A stretch of DNA of 64,000 nt from Ailurus styani (GCA_002007465.1 LNAC01000108.1:3736306-3800305), one strand, 5' to 3'. Numbered from the stretch's first letter, positions 1 to 11,119 are shown. The notes: generated by a model from the letters alone, not told the origin. Program-made: numbers and translations.

Positions 1-424
1 TTGCTATGAAGGTCTTTTATTTCTTTAAATTAAAGGTCTTTAATTCTTTAATTCTACCTCCATTTCTTTTGATCTCCTCTCAATCACAGAAGTAGTCAAG
101 GTTATTGGACATTCCTGAGCTTATCACCTGGGATACTCTAGGAAAATGGCCCCTTGGTCCCTCTCCCAGCATGAAGGGTAAAAAAGCCTGTCTCAAGGTT
201 TTAAAAATCAGAGCTTAAATGACCCATTCATGCAAGATAAGACCTATGCCTAAAGAAAACTGCCTTTGCTTTTGGCTGCAATTATTTCAATTCCTGTGGC
301 CACACTCTCTCAAGTTGACCTGACATTTCAAGCTGCATCTTGATATATCTTTGCTCAACACAAGATGGGGGAAACAAATTAGTTTTTACCTAACAACTTC
401 AATGTTTTGGGGAGACAGAAATTT
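1..424. other. Unassigned non-repetitive DNA
   Basis: No repeat, exon or RNA gene was recognised here. The stretch is AT-rich with T-runs at its start, and no open frame of 60 codons or more lies in it. Confidence 0.4.
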
Positions 425-545
425 TTTAAAGTATGTGTCCAGTAACTGGCCTGAACACACAACTTGTAGGTGATAGCAACTAGATTAGAACACAGATCTG
501 TCTGACCCCTAAATCAGGACTCTTCCCACTACAGAAGCAGGGCAA
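425..545 (-). mobile_element. MIR SINE remnant
   Basis: The segment reads like the reverse complement of the tRNA-related part of MIR: an 'aacacagatctgtctgacccc' style segment followed by 'actcttcccactaca'. It is old and diverged, with no TSD visible. Confidence 0.55.
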
Positions 546-854
546 GAACACACGTGCATTTTGTCATTCTCTTCACTTTGGCTTCAATGGAGTCTACTCT
601 TCCCTAAACCCCTCCTTCTATAAAGCAAAATATCTGTCTCCCTTCCCACCTCCCCAGCTCCCTCTGTCTTTGGATTCCTTCACCTTTCATTTATCTTTAT
701 TGAATTCCTTTTTTCAGGTGCTGCCCAATGTACCAGTTGACCAAGATGGTTTTCTTATTCTAAATTGTCATGCAAATATTTTCTAGCATTCCCCAAAGCC
801 TGGGAGACTCTGCCTCCCTCCTCACTGGAGCAAGACCTCTGGAACCCAGGTAAC
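546..854. other. Unassigned DNA
   Basis: This pyrimidine-rich sequence contains one ATGCAAAT octamer-like word (about 770-777). No recognised repeat or exon was seen. It may include the diverged upstream part of the following L2. Confidence 0.35.
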
Positions 855-1365
855 TAGCCACGTGTCAGTCAATCTGGATGCATCTCACCACCAACATATC
901 CAAAATGGAACTCCTAGATGCCCGTCCCCCTCAGTCTTACCACCTGCCATATGGCACCAGCATACACTTGAGGGGGAAATGTCTATTCCTCTCTGTTCTT
1001 CAACCCCTATACCTTATCTATCAGCAAGTCCTTTCCACTCATCTTCCAAAACATATTCTAAATGCGTCACTTCTGGCCTTTGCCCCTGTCACCGCCAGTT
1101 CTAAACCACTGTCATCTCCCACCTGGACTACTATAAGAATCTTTTAAGTAGTCTTCTTGCTTCCACTGGCGTTCCCCCCAGTGCATTTTTCACAGGGCAG
1201 CCAGGGCAATCAGCCAGCCAAAATGGCATCAAATCACCCCCACTCCCCTGCTTAAAAACCTTCCTGCCAAGACCTGGGATCCAACTTTCATATTCGCCTC
1301 CCTATCCCTAGTGCCTGGCGCAGAGTGTATACCCAGGTATACATGAATGAATGCATGAATGAATC
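855..1365 (+). mobile_element. LINE-2 3' fragment
   Basis: The segment has the typical L2 3' region order: a CT-rich block with 'accaccaacatatccaaaatgg', 'cctgcttaaaaaccttcctgcc', 'cctagtgcctggcgcagag', and a closing gaatgaatg-type tail at about 1344-1362. It is ancient, and its open frames of 80-89 codons are not genes. Confidence 0.65.
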
Positions 1366-2520
1366 AACTAATAACCTTAATTGCAAACAAGAATCTTCTG
1401 TTATTTATATAAAAGTGGCCCGAATTCTTTTTTTGGTTTTTCTTTTTATTCTGATATTGCAGTTGGTCTTCTCTAGTTTCTGAGGCGATGTCAACATATC
1501 TAGACTACAAGCAAATTATTCCTCCCCTTCCCTCCAGCCAGCAGAGGCAAAGGAAAAGGAATTTGCAACTTACACGGACAGATGCATCTCACTTCAGTTA
1601 CGTTGCTTGAGAATAGATGGGAGATTATGCTGATTGAACTGGACATTTTCCATTTTTATTATTTTAATTATAAACATAAACTATTGGGGGTAAAATCAAA
1701 TGGAAATCTGCCTATCAATTTCACAATTAGCATCTCATTTCAAGAGACCAATCAACTCAAATGAGGGCCAGTGACCTTAATCTCTCCCCAAATATAGTCC
1801 TTGATTCCTCTTATTAGTTGAAAATCTCCAAACTATGAAATATTTGGGTTAACCCCATGTTTGCATCAACGATGCTATTACCACATTTAAATAAGTCAAG
1901 GGATTTTTGTGACCTCTGTGTTACGGTTTGTATGGACAAAAGCGAGAGGCTAAGGCTGTGCAAATCAAGAGAAATAACAAGGCTACTTAAGTAGGGCCTC
2001 TCTTTTCATTTATTTTTCTAGGGTTGTGGAAGGAAGCATGATTTTTAGAAGACTGATTTCGCCACCGATTAAATAAAATTAACCCAAGAGGAGTGTAAAT
2101 CCTGGAAGTCAAAAGCAGCTAATTTTACTCATAAAGATCTGTTAAAAGTCCCATCAGAAAAAAACAAAACAAAACATTCTCTTTGTGATACAGAATGGGG
2201 AAAAATTTTGGTTTCTCAAGAGGAACGAAGCAGGAAAAAACAAATCTGACCTGGCAAATCGTTCATCTACAGAATATCAATATCCTTGCAGGAATTCGAA
2301 CCAGACCATATGCTCTGCAGAGTTAACAACTACTCCCAAAAGTCCAAAGCTTCTACCAAGGTAAACACAGGGCCTGTATCCACAGGTGCCAAACAACCAT
2401 TAGAACTGGGTAGACCAGTTACCAGTGCATTTGTTGACAGCTATCTGGGCAATTTCATTTTGGAGTAGACTCGGGGTACACAAGGTGCCGAAACTACCCA
2501 TGAAACATTTCAAGGTCAGC
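1366..2520. other. Conserved-looking AT-rich non-coding block
   Basis: Over 1.1 kb no repeat is recognised. The DNA is AT-rich with several TAATTA/ATTAAT-type homeodomain cores and CAATCA words (about 1660-1760). This is typical of slowly evolving developmental non-coding sequence, but conservation cannot be checked from one genome. Confidence 0.3.
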
Positions 2521-2644
2521 CAAAAAGCTGCCAGTCTTGAACACCTAACCCCATGGATTGACGTGCACAGAGTAGTTCCATCCCAGTCTTTGCTGAGGTG
2601 ACTGATTTTTCGTCAGCTTGCCCACACTGATGATCGGCTGTTTG

Positions 2645-3200
2645 GAATCTGTATAGCTGGAATTCTTAAGCTGCAAGAAATAGAAACCAACATAAGCTAA
2701 GCTTAGACGGCAAAGGGGAATTGTTTAAAGGAACGTAGGATTGTTTCCCGGAACTCAAGGGCACAAACAGCACCAGACCTCAAGAAAGACCTTGCTCTGT
2801 GTCTCATTCCTGTTCTCCTCAGCAAATTTGTTTCTCAGTTCACAAGGCAGAAGGAAATGGACACCCTTTCCTCCCAAGTTCCCACATGTTCTACTCTAGA
2901 GAAAATGCCAGCCTTTACTAGAATCTTTGGGTCTCAAAATCTGAGGTGAAAGAATATAACTCACCAAATTTGGGTCAGGTATCCATTCTGATACATGCAA
3001 TCATGACCTAGGAGGGTTGGTCATATGATACAGACCCAGCTACAGGGGTACATCACCAAGTATGAGGAAGGCAATACAGGAAGATCACCGTGAGCTGGGC
3101 AGAACCTCCCAGAAGGTATCTAGTAAAGGACTATATTGTCACATCAGAGACAACTAACCCAGCCCAACACACAGGGTCAGGGTCAAGTCAAATGGTTCTC
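2645..3200 (-). mobile_element. Old LTR-like interspersed repeat, family unassigned
   Basis: In reverse orientation this resembles a common old mammalian LTR-like repeat. It includes a 'ctgcaagaaatagaaaccaa' segment (antisense of the family's end), a run naming aagggaatt, and a 'gggtcaggtatccattctga' segment. I recognise the pattern but cannot give a family name safely. Confidence 0.4.
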
Positions 3201-3329
3201 ATTGTACCTCTGGTCAGACCTCTCCTTAGGGTGAGAGGCCTGGCACCAGGTTAGGTCTGATGCCCTGTGGCTGCACAATACTGTGGGAGTGGAGCCCTGG
3301 CTATCCTCTCTGAGAGCACCCTGCATTCA

Positions 3330-3514
3330 TCCTCTCCACACCGTTTATCACAATTTGTGATCCTACATTTATTTGTAAACTTGTCTCATGTGTCTCTCTC
3401 ACTGTCTACCATTTGGCTTGAAGCTCTATGAGATCACACACCATATTGGTTTTACTCCCTTTCATATTCCTGGCACCATGCCTGGCACAGAGCAGACACT
3501 TACTGAAGAGTTGT
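3330..3514 (+). mobile_element. LINE-2 3' end
   Basis: The segment contains the L2 3' landmarks 'gaagctctatgagatcac', 'cctggcaccatgcctggcac' and 'tgttgaatgaatgg', and runs straight into a TGAA microsatellite, the usual L2 terminus. Confidence 0.75.
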
Positions 3515-3566
3515 TGAATGAATGGATGAATGAATGAATGAATGAATGAATGAATGAATGAATGAA
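3515..3566 (+). repeat. (TGAA)n microsatellite
   Basis: About 50 bases of tandem TGAA/GAAT units, nearly pure, extend the terminal repeat of the preceding L2. This is a likely polymorphic locus. Confidence 0.9.
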
Positions 3567-4110
3567 AGAAAGTGTAGGAGGTCAGGGAAGCTTTTCCAGA
3601 TGATCTGGTACATGAGTTGAGGTTTGAAGTCTTTTAGTAGAACAAGTTGGGACAGAATGTCTGGAAGAGAGAATACCAAGCACAAAGACCTGAAGGCACA
3701 TGGTACCAACACCAGAGATGGTGAGGAAGGTTGGGGGCAAGTGGTCTGGCTAGAAAGAGGAGGCGGAGGCCATCCCATGGATTTGGAGGTACATGTCTAA
3801 ATTTTAGACAAATCCATCTTTTTTAAAAAAGATTTTATTCATTTATTCATGAGAGAGAGAGGCAGAGGGAGAGGCAGACTCCCAGGGGAGCAGGGAGCCT
3901 GATGCAGAACTAAATCCGAGGACCCTGGGGTCATGACCTGAGCCAAAAGCAGACGCTTAACTGACTGAGCCACCCAGGCGCCCCTAGACAAACCCTTCTG
4001 ATGGGAATTTGGGAGCTGGACTGGAGCCTAGAAGTCCAGTGAGGAGGTCTATGCAGTCACCCACAAGAGAAAGAAATAGGAAAGGGAATGAGGAGGAAAT
4101 AAGTTCAAGA
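3567..4110 (-). mobile_element. LINE-2-like fragment, interrupted by a SINE
   Basis: The pattern 'gtcagggaagctttt', 'gttgaggtttgaag', 'aataccaagcacaaagacctgaaggcac' is the antisense of an L2 3' UTR. The CAN SINE at 3816-3984 splits it. Confidence 0.5.
3816..3984 (-). mobile_element. CAN SINE (tRNA-Lys-derived)
   Basis: Poly-T and 'aagattttattcatttattca' lead into the antisense SINE body, which ends 'gagccacccaggcgcccc'. TSDs are TAGACAAATCC (3805-3815) and TAGACAAACCC (3985-3995), with one mismatch. This is an older subfamily with 'acgcttaactgactgagcc'. Confidence 0.92.
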
Positions 4111-4164
4111 GCCCGTATGGAAGTAGAATCAGCAGAAATTCAGAGAATGCAACTTTCTGCATTT

Positions 4165-4310
4165 TCTTGTGTAGTTATTTACGCACACCTTATCTCCCCT
4201 GCAAGACTGTGAGCTTCTGGCTCTGTCTTCCTCATTCCTGGGTGACCAGCGCTTGCACAGTGCCCACCCAACACCCACCAAGTGTGTTGAAAACACAAAC
4301 TAACAAATGA
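4165..4310 (+). mobile_element. LINE-2 3' fragment
   Basis: The words 'caagactgtgagcttctgg' and 'gcttgcacagtgcccaccca' match the end of L2 in outline. It is short and diverged. Confidence 0.4.
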
Positions 4311-4509
4311 CTGAAAAGCAACCGCTGACCCAGTGGCAACAGCAGGCTGGGGTGGGATGCCAAGCCGTGTCCTCAGAGGGTTTCACAGAACTTGGCTACT
4401 TGTATCCTTGTCTCGCCTCCAAAAAAGCTTAGAGCTTCTAGCCTTTTATATCCACCTCAAACCCCCAACACAGGCCTGGGCTCGGGGTAACATCCATGGT
4501 TTTGTTTTT

Positions 4510-5205
4510 TAAACTATTTAATTTTTAAATTTTTTTCCAATTTTCATTGGGATATAATTGATAGCACCGTGTAACTTTAAAGAGTGCAGTATAATGGCTT
4601 GATGTACATATGCTGTGAAATGATCACAACAAGTTTAGTTAACATCCATCGTCTCACATAGATACCAAAAAAATGTGGTTTTTCCTTGTGATGAGAACTC
4701 TCAGGATCTACTTTTTTTATTATATGTATATATATACATACATATAGATAGATAGATATTTTTTCATAGAGAGGATTGGGGAGGGCAGAGGCAGAGGGGG
4801 AGAGAGAATCTTAAGCAGGCTCCATGCTCAGTGCAGAGCCCAACACAAGACTCAGTTCCGCAACCCTGAGATCATGACTGGAGCCAAAATCAAGAGTCGG
4901 ACACTTAACCAACTCAGCCGCCCAGGTACCCCAGGCTCTGCTCTCTTAATATCTTCCAAATATATCTCGTAACTGGAAGTTTGTATCTTTTGCCCACTTT
5001 CACCTAAGGTCCCATTCCCCACCCTCCACCTCTGATAACCACAATCTGATCTCTTTTTCTTTGAGTTTGATTTTTTGTTTGTTTATTAGATTCCACATAT
5101 AAGGGAAATCATACAGTATTTGTCTCTCTCTGTCTGACTTATTTCACTTGGCATAATGCCCTGAAAGTCCATCCATGTTGTCCCAAATGGCAGGATTTCC
5201 TGATT
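4510..5205 (-). mobile_element. LINE-1 3' end (L1MA/L1MB-type)
   Basis: Reverse complement of the L1 3' UTR and ORF2 end. Landmarks are 'cattgggatataattgatag', 'catccatcgtctcacatag', 'ataactggaagtttgtatc', 'tgacttatttcacttggca' and 'atgttgtcccaaatggcagg'. A CAN SINE inserted at 4713-4931. The copy is truncated and non-coding. Confidence 0.85.
4713..4931 (-). mobile_element. CAN SINE inserted in the L1 3' end
   Basis: Antisense SINE whose A-tail has become a TATA/TAGA microsatellite (4719-4760). The body ends 'aactcagccgcccaggtacc'. Imperfect TSDs are CAGGATCTACT (4702-4712) and CAGGCTCTGCT (4932-4942). It is an old copy. Confidence 0.85.
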
Positions 5206-5901
5206 AGTGGGTTGAACTGGAATAGACTGAAATGGAATAGAGCAGACTTTCTCTTCTTTGGAGACTACCTAATATACAGACCTGAAGGAGAGAGGGTGCT
5301 GGCAGAAAATCACCCTGCAAACGCTGAGGAGAGATGGGGCCAGAGTCTCTGCCCAGGGCTTCTGAGAGAATAACTTGAACTTGACTGAACTGCCCTTCTC
5401 AGCTAAGAACCAGGAGGAGTGAGGATAAAACCCCTCAACAGACCAAACAATGCTCAAACACCTGAGCAAAGACCAGAATCCAAAAGCCTCAAACAGCTAA
5501 ACTGAGCCAAACAAATACCAGAAGCTTCCAGCCTCAGAAAATGATGCAAGCGAATGAAGGTGTTGGCTCCAGCTCTGTTCTCAGCAAACCCACGACGAAT
5601 GATGAGTGCATGAACGCTCTAATAAATGAAGATTTTCTACCTATTCTTGGCAACTTTTAAAAAAGGAGTTGAGACTGGAAATAAAGCATTTTTAATGAAT
5701 AGAGAGATTACATTTTACCTGGGAATCTATTACTACCTTGATCTGTATTAGTTCAAGCTGAAAAAGAGAGTTTTCTTCAAACATTTGTTTCATTTCAATG
5801 GAAAGTCATATAGGGAAATCGTAAAGTAACTGGACCGTGTCATACTTCCTGATGCTCTCTGTGTTCAGGGCGAGCCAGCTTGTCCACCTGCGCAGCAAAC
5901 T
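5206..5901. other. Unassigned DNA
   Basis: No exon or repeat family was recognised in about 700 bases. The segment at 5450-5530 is a diverged A/C-rich stretch (aaacagctaaactgagccaaac). Confidence 0.35.
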
Positions 5902-5911
5902 GCGCTCTTCC

Positions 5912-6119
5912 TGGGGCACCTGGGTGGCTCAGTGGGTTAAGCCTCTGCTTTCAGCTCAGGTCATGATCTCAGGGTCCTGGGATCGAGGCCCGCATCGGGC
6001 TCTCTGCTCGGCAGGGAGCCTACTTCCCCCTCTCTCTCTGCCTGCCTCTCTGCCTACTTGTGATCTCTCTCTGTCAAATAAATAAATAAAATCTTAAAAA
6101 AAAAAAAAAACAAAAACCC
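5912..6119 (+). mobile_element. Young CAN SINE, mustelid type
   Basis: Full-length copy starting 'ggggcacctgggtggctcag' and ending in AAATAAATAAATAAAATC plus poly-A. It is flanked by the perfect 10-bp duplication GCGCTCTTCC (5902-5911 and 6120-6129). Confidence 0.97.
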
Positions 6120-6129
6120 GCGCTCTTCC

Positions 6130-6466
6130 CCCGCACGCCCGCCGGTGGCTGCCCCTCCAACAGGAGGCAGAAAGCTGAGCAGGGAGAGATTAGCCCGTGA
6201 CTGGTTTAGGCCAACTGGCTGGCCTCAAAATGCCCGCCGTCCCATCAGCCAACATTTCCCGGTAATTTGGTGGAAACTCTCTCCGCACACGAACCAGTCT
6301 GATTGAACTGAGCATCATGAAGGAGAAGAAGAAAAAGGAGAAAGCTGTATTTTGTGGGGCATAAAATACACTGTGCTGCAAATATTTTGGTAGGTTTTCT
6401 AATATCTTTGTGGCTAAGCAGGCTGAACTTACAAATATTTCCTGGTGGTGCTGGAATCCTCTGCCC
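6130..6466. other. Conserved-looking non-repetitive block between two SINEs
   Basis: No repeat is recognised. The block starts GC-rich with several CpGs and becomes AT-rich, with 'ggtaatttggtgg' and 'aaaatgcccgccg' words. Both flanking SINEs are insertions, so the ancestral block is about 5850-6930. Its function is unknown. Confidence 0.3.
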
Positions 6467-6475
6467 AGACATCAC

Positions 6476-6684
6476 TTTTTTTTTTTTTTTAAGATTTTAT
6501 TTATTTATTTGACACAGAGAGAGAAAGTACAAGTAGGCAGAGAGGCAGGCAGAGAGACAGGGAGAGGAGGAAGCAGGCTCCCTGCTGAGCAGAGAGCCCG
6601 ATGCGGGCCTTGATCCCAGGACACTGAGATCATGACCTGAGCCGAAAGCAGAGGCTTTAACCCACTGAGCCACCCAGGCGCCCC
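6476..6684 (-). mobile_element. Young CAN SINE, mustelid type
   Basis: Poly-T, then 'aagattttatttatttattt', ending 'gagccacccaggcgcccc'. TSDs are AGACATCAC (6467-6475) and AGATATCAC (6685-6693), with one mismatch. Confidence 0.95.
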
Positions 6685-6693
6685 AGATATCAC

Positions 6694-6900
6694 TTTTAAT
6701 GGTTGCATAACATTCCTTCAAGTGGCCACGCCATGACTTACTTAACCATTAGCCTCATTTGGGCCTGTCTTTGTATTGTTTGAGCCTCGAAGTCAGGCCT
6801 GTCCTCATATTGCTAAATTAGACACAATGCTGTAATGAATCTCCCTCCCCATAAAGCTGTTTCCGTATGTCAGGTTAACTAGAGAGGAAGAATTCCGGGA
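6694..6900 (-). mobile_element. LINE-1 M-type 3' fragment
   Basis: The order 'ggttgcataacattcc', 'ttaaccattagcctcatttggg', 'acaatgctgtaatgaat' matches the antisense of old L1M 3' UTRs, the same family region as at about 36,950-37,110. It is diverged. Confidence 0.5.
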
Positions 6901-6943
6901 GAAGCAATTGAGGAAGATAATGGACACATCTGGGCACATTTTC

Positions 6944-7144
6944 GTCCTTTCTTTTTTTTTTTTTTAAGATTTTATTTATTTATTTGACAGAGAGAGAGAG
7001 CACGAGCGGGGGGGAGGAGCAGAGGGAAAGGGAAAAGGAGATTCCGCAATGAGCAGGGAGCCCAATGCAGGGCTGGATCCCAGGACCTTGGGATCATGAC
7101 CTGAGCCAATGACAGATGCTTAACTGACTGAGCCACTCAGGCAC
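6944..7144 (-). mobile_element. CAN SINE, older subfamily
   Basis: Antisense copy with a poly-T head and a 'taactgactgagccactcagg' end. The 13-bp TSD TGGGCACATTTTC is perfect (6931-6943 and 7145-7157). Confidence 0.95.
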
Positions 7145-7249
7145 TGGGCACATTTTCTAAAAGAAAACATTGCCTTGGTGCCCTGGCTAAATCTTAAAGC
7201 AGAACCAAGACTGTCACTTCTAAGTCCCTTCCAGCCTGAAGAACCCCCT

Positions 7250-7322
7250 AAACCAAAATTTCCCATAATTAGAATCTCAGGGGCAGGGCCCAGGCATCTG
7301 TATTTTTCAGCCCTCCAGGGAA
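7250..7322. mobile_element. hAT-Charlie MITE fragment (MER20-like)
   Basis: The phrase 'agaatctcaggggcagggcccaggcatctgtatttt' (read in two parts) resembles the inner part of MER20-type hAT elements. Termini are not visible, so the family is tentative. Confidence 0.4.
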
Positions 7323-7824
7323 GGAGCCACATCCCACAAAAAGAAACCTGTCACAGGTCCACAGGTCACAGAAGACTCTAGGGTCAGGACTCCTTATTGA
7401 AAATGACAGATGCCAACTGTAGGCACCTGAGGCAGCAAGAAAGTCTATCTGATAGCTCATAGCACCAATGAGGAAAAGCAGGCTCAAAAGCAGGGAGAAA
7501 TCCAGGAAGCCAGGAGTCTGGGTAGAACACAGCTGTGGCCACTCCTGGAGTCACAACCTCCACCTGATGGCCACCAGAATGAATTCTGATCCATCCCCTA
7601 TCATCAGTGAAATCTGATCCATCAGGCATCACTCACTCCTGAGTCACCACACTGGGCAATTGCATATGGTTGGCTGAGCATGGACCATGTGCCCATGAAC
7701 ATGGGTGCCTGACCCCCCCCTCCACTTTCCCTTTCCGTGTGAGGGGCAAAGCTCTCCCTCCCACCTATCCTCCAAATAGGAAGAGTATTTGGATACTAGG
7801 CAATCCCAGAAGACAAATGTCTAC
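7323..7824. other. Unassigned DNA
   Basis: No repeat or exon was recognised. A short C-run (about 7709-7717) is the only low-complexity feature. Confidence 0.35.
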
Positions 7825-7965
7825 TGTATACCTCCTTGAACTTTAGTACTTCATTTGACTTCCACAACAACCCTGAGAAGGTGGCATCTTCCCCATCTTA
7901 CCAACAAGGAAACTGAGGCTCAGAGAGAGTAACTAATTTGCCACACTGATGTTAGAGATGGAGAT
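7825..7965 (-). mobile_element. MIR SINE
   Basis: The segment has the MIR antisense core 'cacaacaaccctgagaaggtgg', then 'aaggaaactgaggctcagag' and 'agtaactaatttgcc'. No TSD is visible, as usual for its age. Confidence 0.75.
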
Positions 7966-8389
7966 GGGCTCTTTCTGCTCCTCGGAACTACCTGTTTGTG
8001 GTTTGATGCTCTAAAATATTGACAATGAATGTCTCTCATTTGAGCAATGAGTTATTGGAAGAAGACCAACTATCACAATCATTAGATACTGTACTTCATA
8101 AACTTACTGATCTGCACATCGTTTGTCTTATTTTTGTTGTTGTTAATACTTTTTGCTCCTGGAGAAAATATTCTGCACGGTGAGCTCATCTGTTCTGCCA
8201 TTCAATGCATTAAATTAACACCTCAATGCGTGGACTAAAACTTAGAGGTGAAAAATCTGGTCCTTCCAGCCAAGACCAAATACCATTTATCTTAGCCTTG
8301 CATATTAGGAAGACTGTTTTAAAATGCAACTTTGAAGTGCACTGGAAACAAAGGTGTTTGTTGCATTGTTTGGAGGACTCTCTTTGTTC
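7966..8389. other. Unassigned AT-rich DNA
   Basis: No repeat or exon was recognised. A short T/TTG-rich patch lies at about 8130-8145. Confidence 0.35.
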
Positions 8390-8740
8390 ATTCAACTGCC
8401 ATAACAAAATACCACAGATTAGGTGGTTTATAAACAACACAAGTTTATTTTCTCACAGTCCTGGAGGCCAGAAGTCCAAGAGCGAGGCTCCAGCATGGTC
8501 CTGCTCTGGTGAGGGCCCCCTTCCTGGGTTGTGGCCCCGACTTCTCACAGTGTCCTCACAGGACAGAAGGGCAGAGGGAGCTCTCTCACACCTCTTTTGT
8601 GAGGTACTAATCCCATCATGAGGGACCTAATCTCAGGGCCGAATCGCCCCAAGGGTCCCACCTCTTAATGTCCCCACAATGGGTGTTAGGATTTTAACAT
8701 ACAAAGGCATGGGAGACACAAACATTTAGACGATAGCAGA
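8390..8740 (-). mobile_element. MaLR LTR (MLT1-type)
   Basis: This is the antisense of an MLT1 LTR. It reads 'ctgccataacaaaataccac', 'ggtggtttataaacaacac', 'cagtcctggaggccagaag', 'tgtcctcacaggacagaag', then 'gtgttaggattttaacata'. It is a solo LTR. The 131-codon frame that overlaps it is not a gene. Confidence 0.75.
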
Positions 8741-9159
8741 GACCGATTCTCAAAGAGAAAAGTTGGAACTTGTGAAATGTTAGAGCCTAAATCTCAGAGG
8801 CGCCTTGCTCCCTCTACCTTGCCTTCTTCTGGACTTCGGAAGCAGGCTGGGAGGGGCCCCGGGTGGGGATCCAGGGAACGTCTCTGGAGAAAAACAGCAT
8901 GGAGAGAAGCTACTGCCCAGGCGAGGCACAGGGAGCCAGCAGAGGGCCAGGGCTCGGCCTCTGGAGAGAAGGACACTTTGGCATGAACGAAAACACAAGC
9001 CATTAATATTTCATTTCCTTTATTACCAGCACAGTGGATGATGAACATCCTTGCCTAATCCGGAACCAAACTCCAGCCTTCAGCCCCACGACTTTAGTGA
9101 AATGAAGTAATCAGAAATGGAGTGTGGATCCAGGATTTCTGTGGCACAAATTTTGTACA
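8741..9159. other. Unassigned GC-rich to AT-rich DNA
   Basis: No repeat was recognised. Overlapping frames on both strands at 8777-9048 reflect GC content (about 8815-8970), not a gene. Confidence 0.3.
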
Positions 9160-9400
9160 AAAAATAATTATATATAATTATGTATTCTTACTTAGTATAT
9201 GTGTAGAAAAAAATCTAGGGTGTAACACACCGTACCGTTATCTCCAGGAGTAGTGGGGTGTAAGGGACCTTCACTTTCTACATTATGTGTCTTTGTGGGG
9301 TTGGAGCTATTTTCAGTGAACAAGTATTTCTTTTGTCATCAGGAAAAACAAACAGTGAAGATAAATGTCATCTTTAAATGGTGGTTTTCCAACCTGTCAG
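9160..9400 (+). mobile_element. Possible LINE-1 M-type 3' fragment
   Basis: The AT-rich 'aataattatatataattatg' patch followed by 'ttatctccaggagtagtggg' and 'ttcactttctacattatgtg' resembles the 3' UTR of old L1 (L1ME/L1MC). The match is weak. Confidence 0.3.
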
Positions 9401-10429
9401 ACCAAGCTGATATGGGCACATTAAAACCACAATAAGGCCACAGCAACATGGCGAGATCCAAGAGCCCACTTGGGGTCACAGAAGGCGGTGAACGGCATTC
9501 TGACCCTCCACCCTCCTGCCAAGCTGTGGTCACTGGCTCATCTCCCTGACCTGTCCCAAGCTCACCAGGACCCCAGGAAGAAGCCCTTGGGCAATATTTT
9601 TAGCTGGAAGTTTTAAAATCTCAATGGATCAAAATGGATCCGTGAATGGAGAAAAGGTTGTTTCCCAAGCTGTCATCAGGGCAGAAAGCCATCCTCTGTG
9701 GCCATTTCACCGCTTCTCGGGGACTCTATAGAGAAATGTGTATAATATATGAATAACAGAATGCTGAGGTTGGGGGAAGAATCAGGGAGTCCCTAATGAC
9801 CTGACCAGAAGATGAATGAGGGAAGAAACAAGGTGAATGTGAAGTGATCTACTTCTGGATGGTTATTAGAATTATGAGCGAACTGCCCCAGGCTTTTAAG
9901 TCAAGTCATATTGCTACAGAGTTGCTCTTTGCAGATGCACAACAGGAAGGGAGAAGCTTTTCATGCTCTGGCGTCTCGGCCGAAATGTCAAGAATGTTGT
10001 CCAGTTTAAAAACTGACTTAATAACATTAGTGTCTCCTGCCTGAGCCGGTCACAGACCTTCGTGGTGCAAAATGTCAGCATGTAATTTCTCTCACCCAGC
10101 CAACGCATCTTTGTCTCTAAGTCATACAGGCGGTGTGTGTCAGCCAAAGGAGTTGGGTAACAGCCTAAAGGTGTGTCAAGCCCCGGGCCTCTGCTCCACG
10201 CCCCCAGTGAAGGAGTCCAGGGGAAATGCCAGCTGTCCGAACACTCGGGGGACTGCCCCTCCTCCTCTGGCAAAGGCAAAGGGGGTGCGGGGCTGGTGCC
10301 CAATCCACCTGTCAGCACAAGACCCACCTCCAGAGCCGAGTGCGGGTAAGAAGCTAGGACGCCAAGGCCACAGAGAGGCTCCCAGAGCCAGCAAGGTCAG
10401 AACTGGGAACCAGAGATGAGAGAACGAAT
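9401..10429. other. Unassigned DNA
   Basis: About 1 kb without recognised repeats or exons. The frames of 115-137 codons on opposite strands in 9914-10419 overlap each other and show no domain. The part 10,180-10,420 is GC-rich. Confidence 0.3.
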
Positions 10430-10870
10430 ATGTGTGGGGCCTCCTGTCCCTGGCACTGGGGATACGGCTGTGACAAAAACAAACAAAAACAAAAACAAAA
10501 CAAGCAAACAAACAAAAAAACCTGTCCCTACCCTCGTAAACCTCATAGCCTGTGGGGGCAACCAACTGGACACAAATTACTACAAATAAAAATATGTGAT
10601 AGCAGCTCCAAGGCAAAGAGAGGATATTCCAAGGAATCGCAGCCAAAGGACATAGTGCAGACGGGGGTAAGACATCCTCCGGGAAGCGGCTTTGCATGGG
10701 AACCTAGGATGGGCAGGAATTGAGTGTTGCAGACCTAAAGAATGGCATGTGTCAAGGCCCTGGGCTAGAAAAGCCCTTCAGACCACCAGGGAGTAGAAAG
10801 GAAACGGCATGCCTGGATCATTGAGGGCAAGGGCAGGAGTAGCCCAGATGGGGCTGTTGGGGCCTACAAG
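10430..10870 (-). mobile_element. LINE-2 3' region
   Basis: The sequence follows the antisense of the L2 3' UTR: 'ctggcactggggatacggctgtgac', 'cctgtccctaccctcgtaaac', then 'tgtcaaggccctgggc'. An A/C-rich low-complexity insert (10,474-10,521) interrupts it. Confidence 0.6.
10474..10521 (+). repeat. (CAAAA)n/(CAAA)n low-complexity tract
   Basis: Tandem CAAAA and CAAA units of about 48 bases sit within the L2 fragment. Its antisense produces a meaningless F/V/C-rich frame. Confidence 0.85.
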
Positions 10871-10884
10871 GCAGCACAGGGAAC

Positions 10885-11112
10885 AGCCGCCAAGAGCCTG
10901 TGCTTTGGAGCTCGCCAGAGGTGGGTTCAAATCCCAATTCCACCAGCTGCTAGCTGTGTGATCTCCAGTAAGTGACTTTATCTCTCTGAGCTAAATTCTT
11001 CAAGCACACAAAAGGGGGGTAATAACCCCCTGTCTCAAGGTCAATGTCAGCAATCAGTATAACATACACGAAGTGCTTTCTTGGCACAATAATGACCCAT
11101 AGTAAATGTTGA
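10885..11112 (+). mobile_element. MIR SINE
   Basis: Sense MIR landmarks: 'tgctttggagctc', 'ggtgggttcaaatccca', 'gctagctgtgtgatctcca', 'gtaagtgactttatctctctg', then an 'atagtaaatgttgaat' tail. Nearly full-length. Confidence 0.8.
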
Positions 11113-11119
11113 ATGGATG

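Noticed and set aside
10176..10697. 173-codon frame (-)
   Set aside because: It crosses antisense L2 and a CAAAA tract whose reverse complement gives a meaningless F/V/C-rich run. No domain.
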